Assembly: GCA_028698395.1 (NCBI GenBank)
Contig: JAQVDG010000130.1
Span: 1-6,260 of the forward strand
Reading direction: 5' to 3'
DNA from: Weeksellaceae bacterium
Lineage (GTDB): Bacteria > Bacteroidota > Bacteroidia > Flavobacteriales > Weeksellaceae
DNA length: 6,260 bases
The position numbers were made by a program, and so were the translations under genes. Position 1 is the stretch's first letter, and every line of letters begins with the position of its first letter. The notes beneath the pieces are model-generated. The model saw only the letters and a program-made list of their open reading frames with translations, made no database searches and was not told the origin of the DNA. Below, in pieces: positions 6,234 through 6,260 of this stretch.

Positions 6234-6260
6234 ATGGAATTCAATGCAAAAAGTTTAGAC
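6234..6260 (+). CDS. Start of a downstream gene, possibly tsaE (first 9 codons only)
   Basis: One base after the porX stop (TAA, 6230-6232) an ATG at 6234 opens a frame reading MEFNAKSLD that continues off the window. The one-base gap strongly suggests translational coupling and a shared transcript with porX. In many flavobacteria I recall porX being followed by tsaE, the ATPase subunit for tRNA threonylcarbamoyladenosine synthesis, and these residues would suit its N-terminus. Nine residues cannot prove identity, so TsaE is inferred from gene order alone. Confidence 0.5.

Overview
The window is AT-rich, and its gene content points to a member of the Bacteroidota, most likely a flavobacterium. 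It carries PorX, the response regulator/PglZ protein tied to the type IX secretion system, which is largely confined to this phylum. Its promoter-like sequences fit the Bacteroidota form (TTG, about 20 bases, TAnnTTTG), and Shine-Dalgarno sequences are absent.

Layout. Positions 1-939 (minus) hold the first 313 codons of an acidic tetratricopeptide-repeat protein that runs off the left edge; it starts at GTG. Positions 1052-2431 (minus) encode a complete group II PLP-dependent decarboxylase of unknown substrate. The 252-base gap 2432-2683 is the most structured non-coding part. Reading on the minus strand, it has a near-consensus Bacteroidota promoter (2603-2633), then a TTTGTAA-N6-TTACAAA dyad close to the expected transcription start, then a 96-base element (2451-2546) bounded by perfect 17-base inverted repeats that resembles an IS remnant or MITE. 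Positions 2684-4631 (minus) hold two genes four bases apart: an HD-domain phosphohydrolase starting at TTG, followed by an M15 (VanY-like) peptidase with a twin-arginine signal. A 50-base divergent region separates them from porX (4682-6232, plus). One base after porX a new reading frame begins (6234 to the edge), possibly tsaE.

How the genes relate. PorX is a two-component output protein whose PglZ domain is a zinc-dependent phosphodiesterase. The divergent HD protein is of the dNTP-hydrolase type, and the M15 peptidase behind it should act on peptidoglycan peptides outside the cytoplasm. No shared pathway is demonstrable. The decarboxylase appears to have its own promoter, now separated from the gene by the inverted-repeat element.

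I see no RNA genes, CRISPR arrays, complete transposase genes or prophage genes. No clearly undescribed system is visible. The best leads are the decarboxylase leader region, the apparent lack of the usual catalytic-loop tyrosine in that enzyme, and the nucleotide-hydrolase/PorX neighbourhood.
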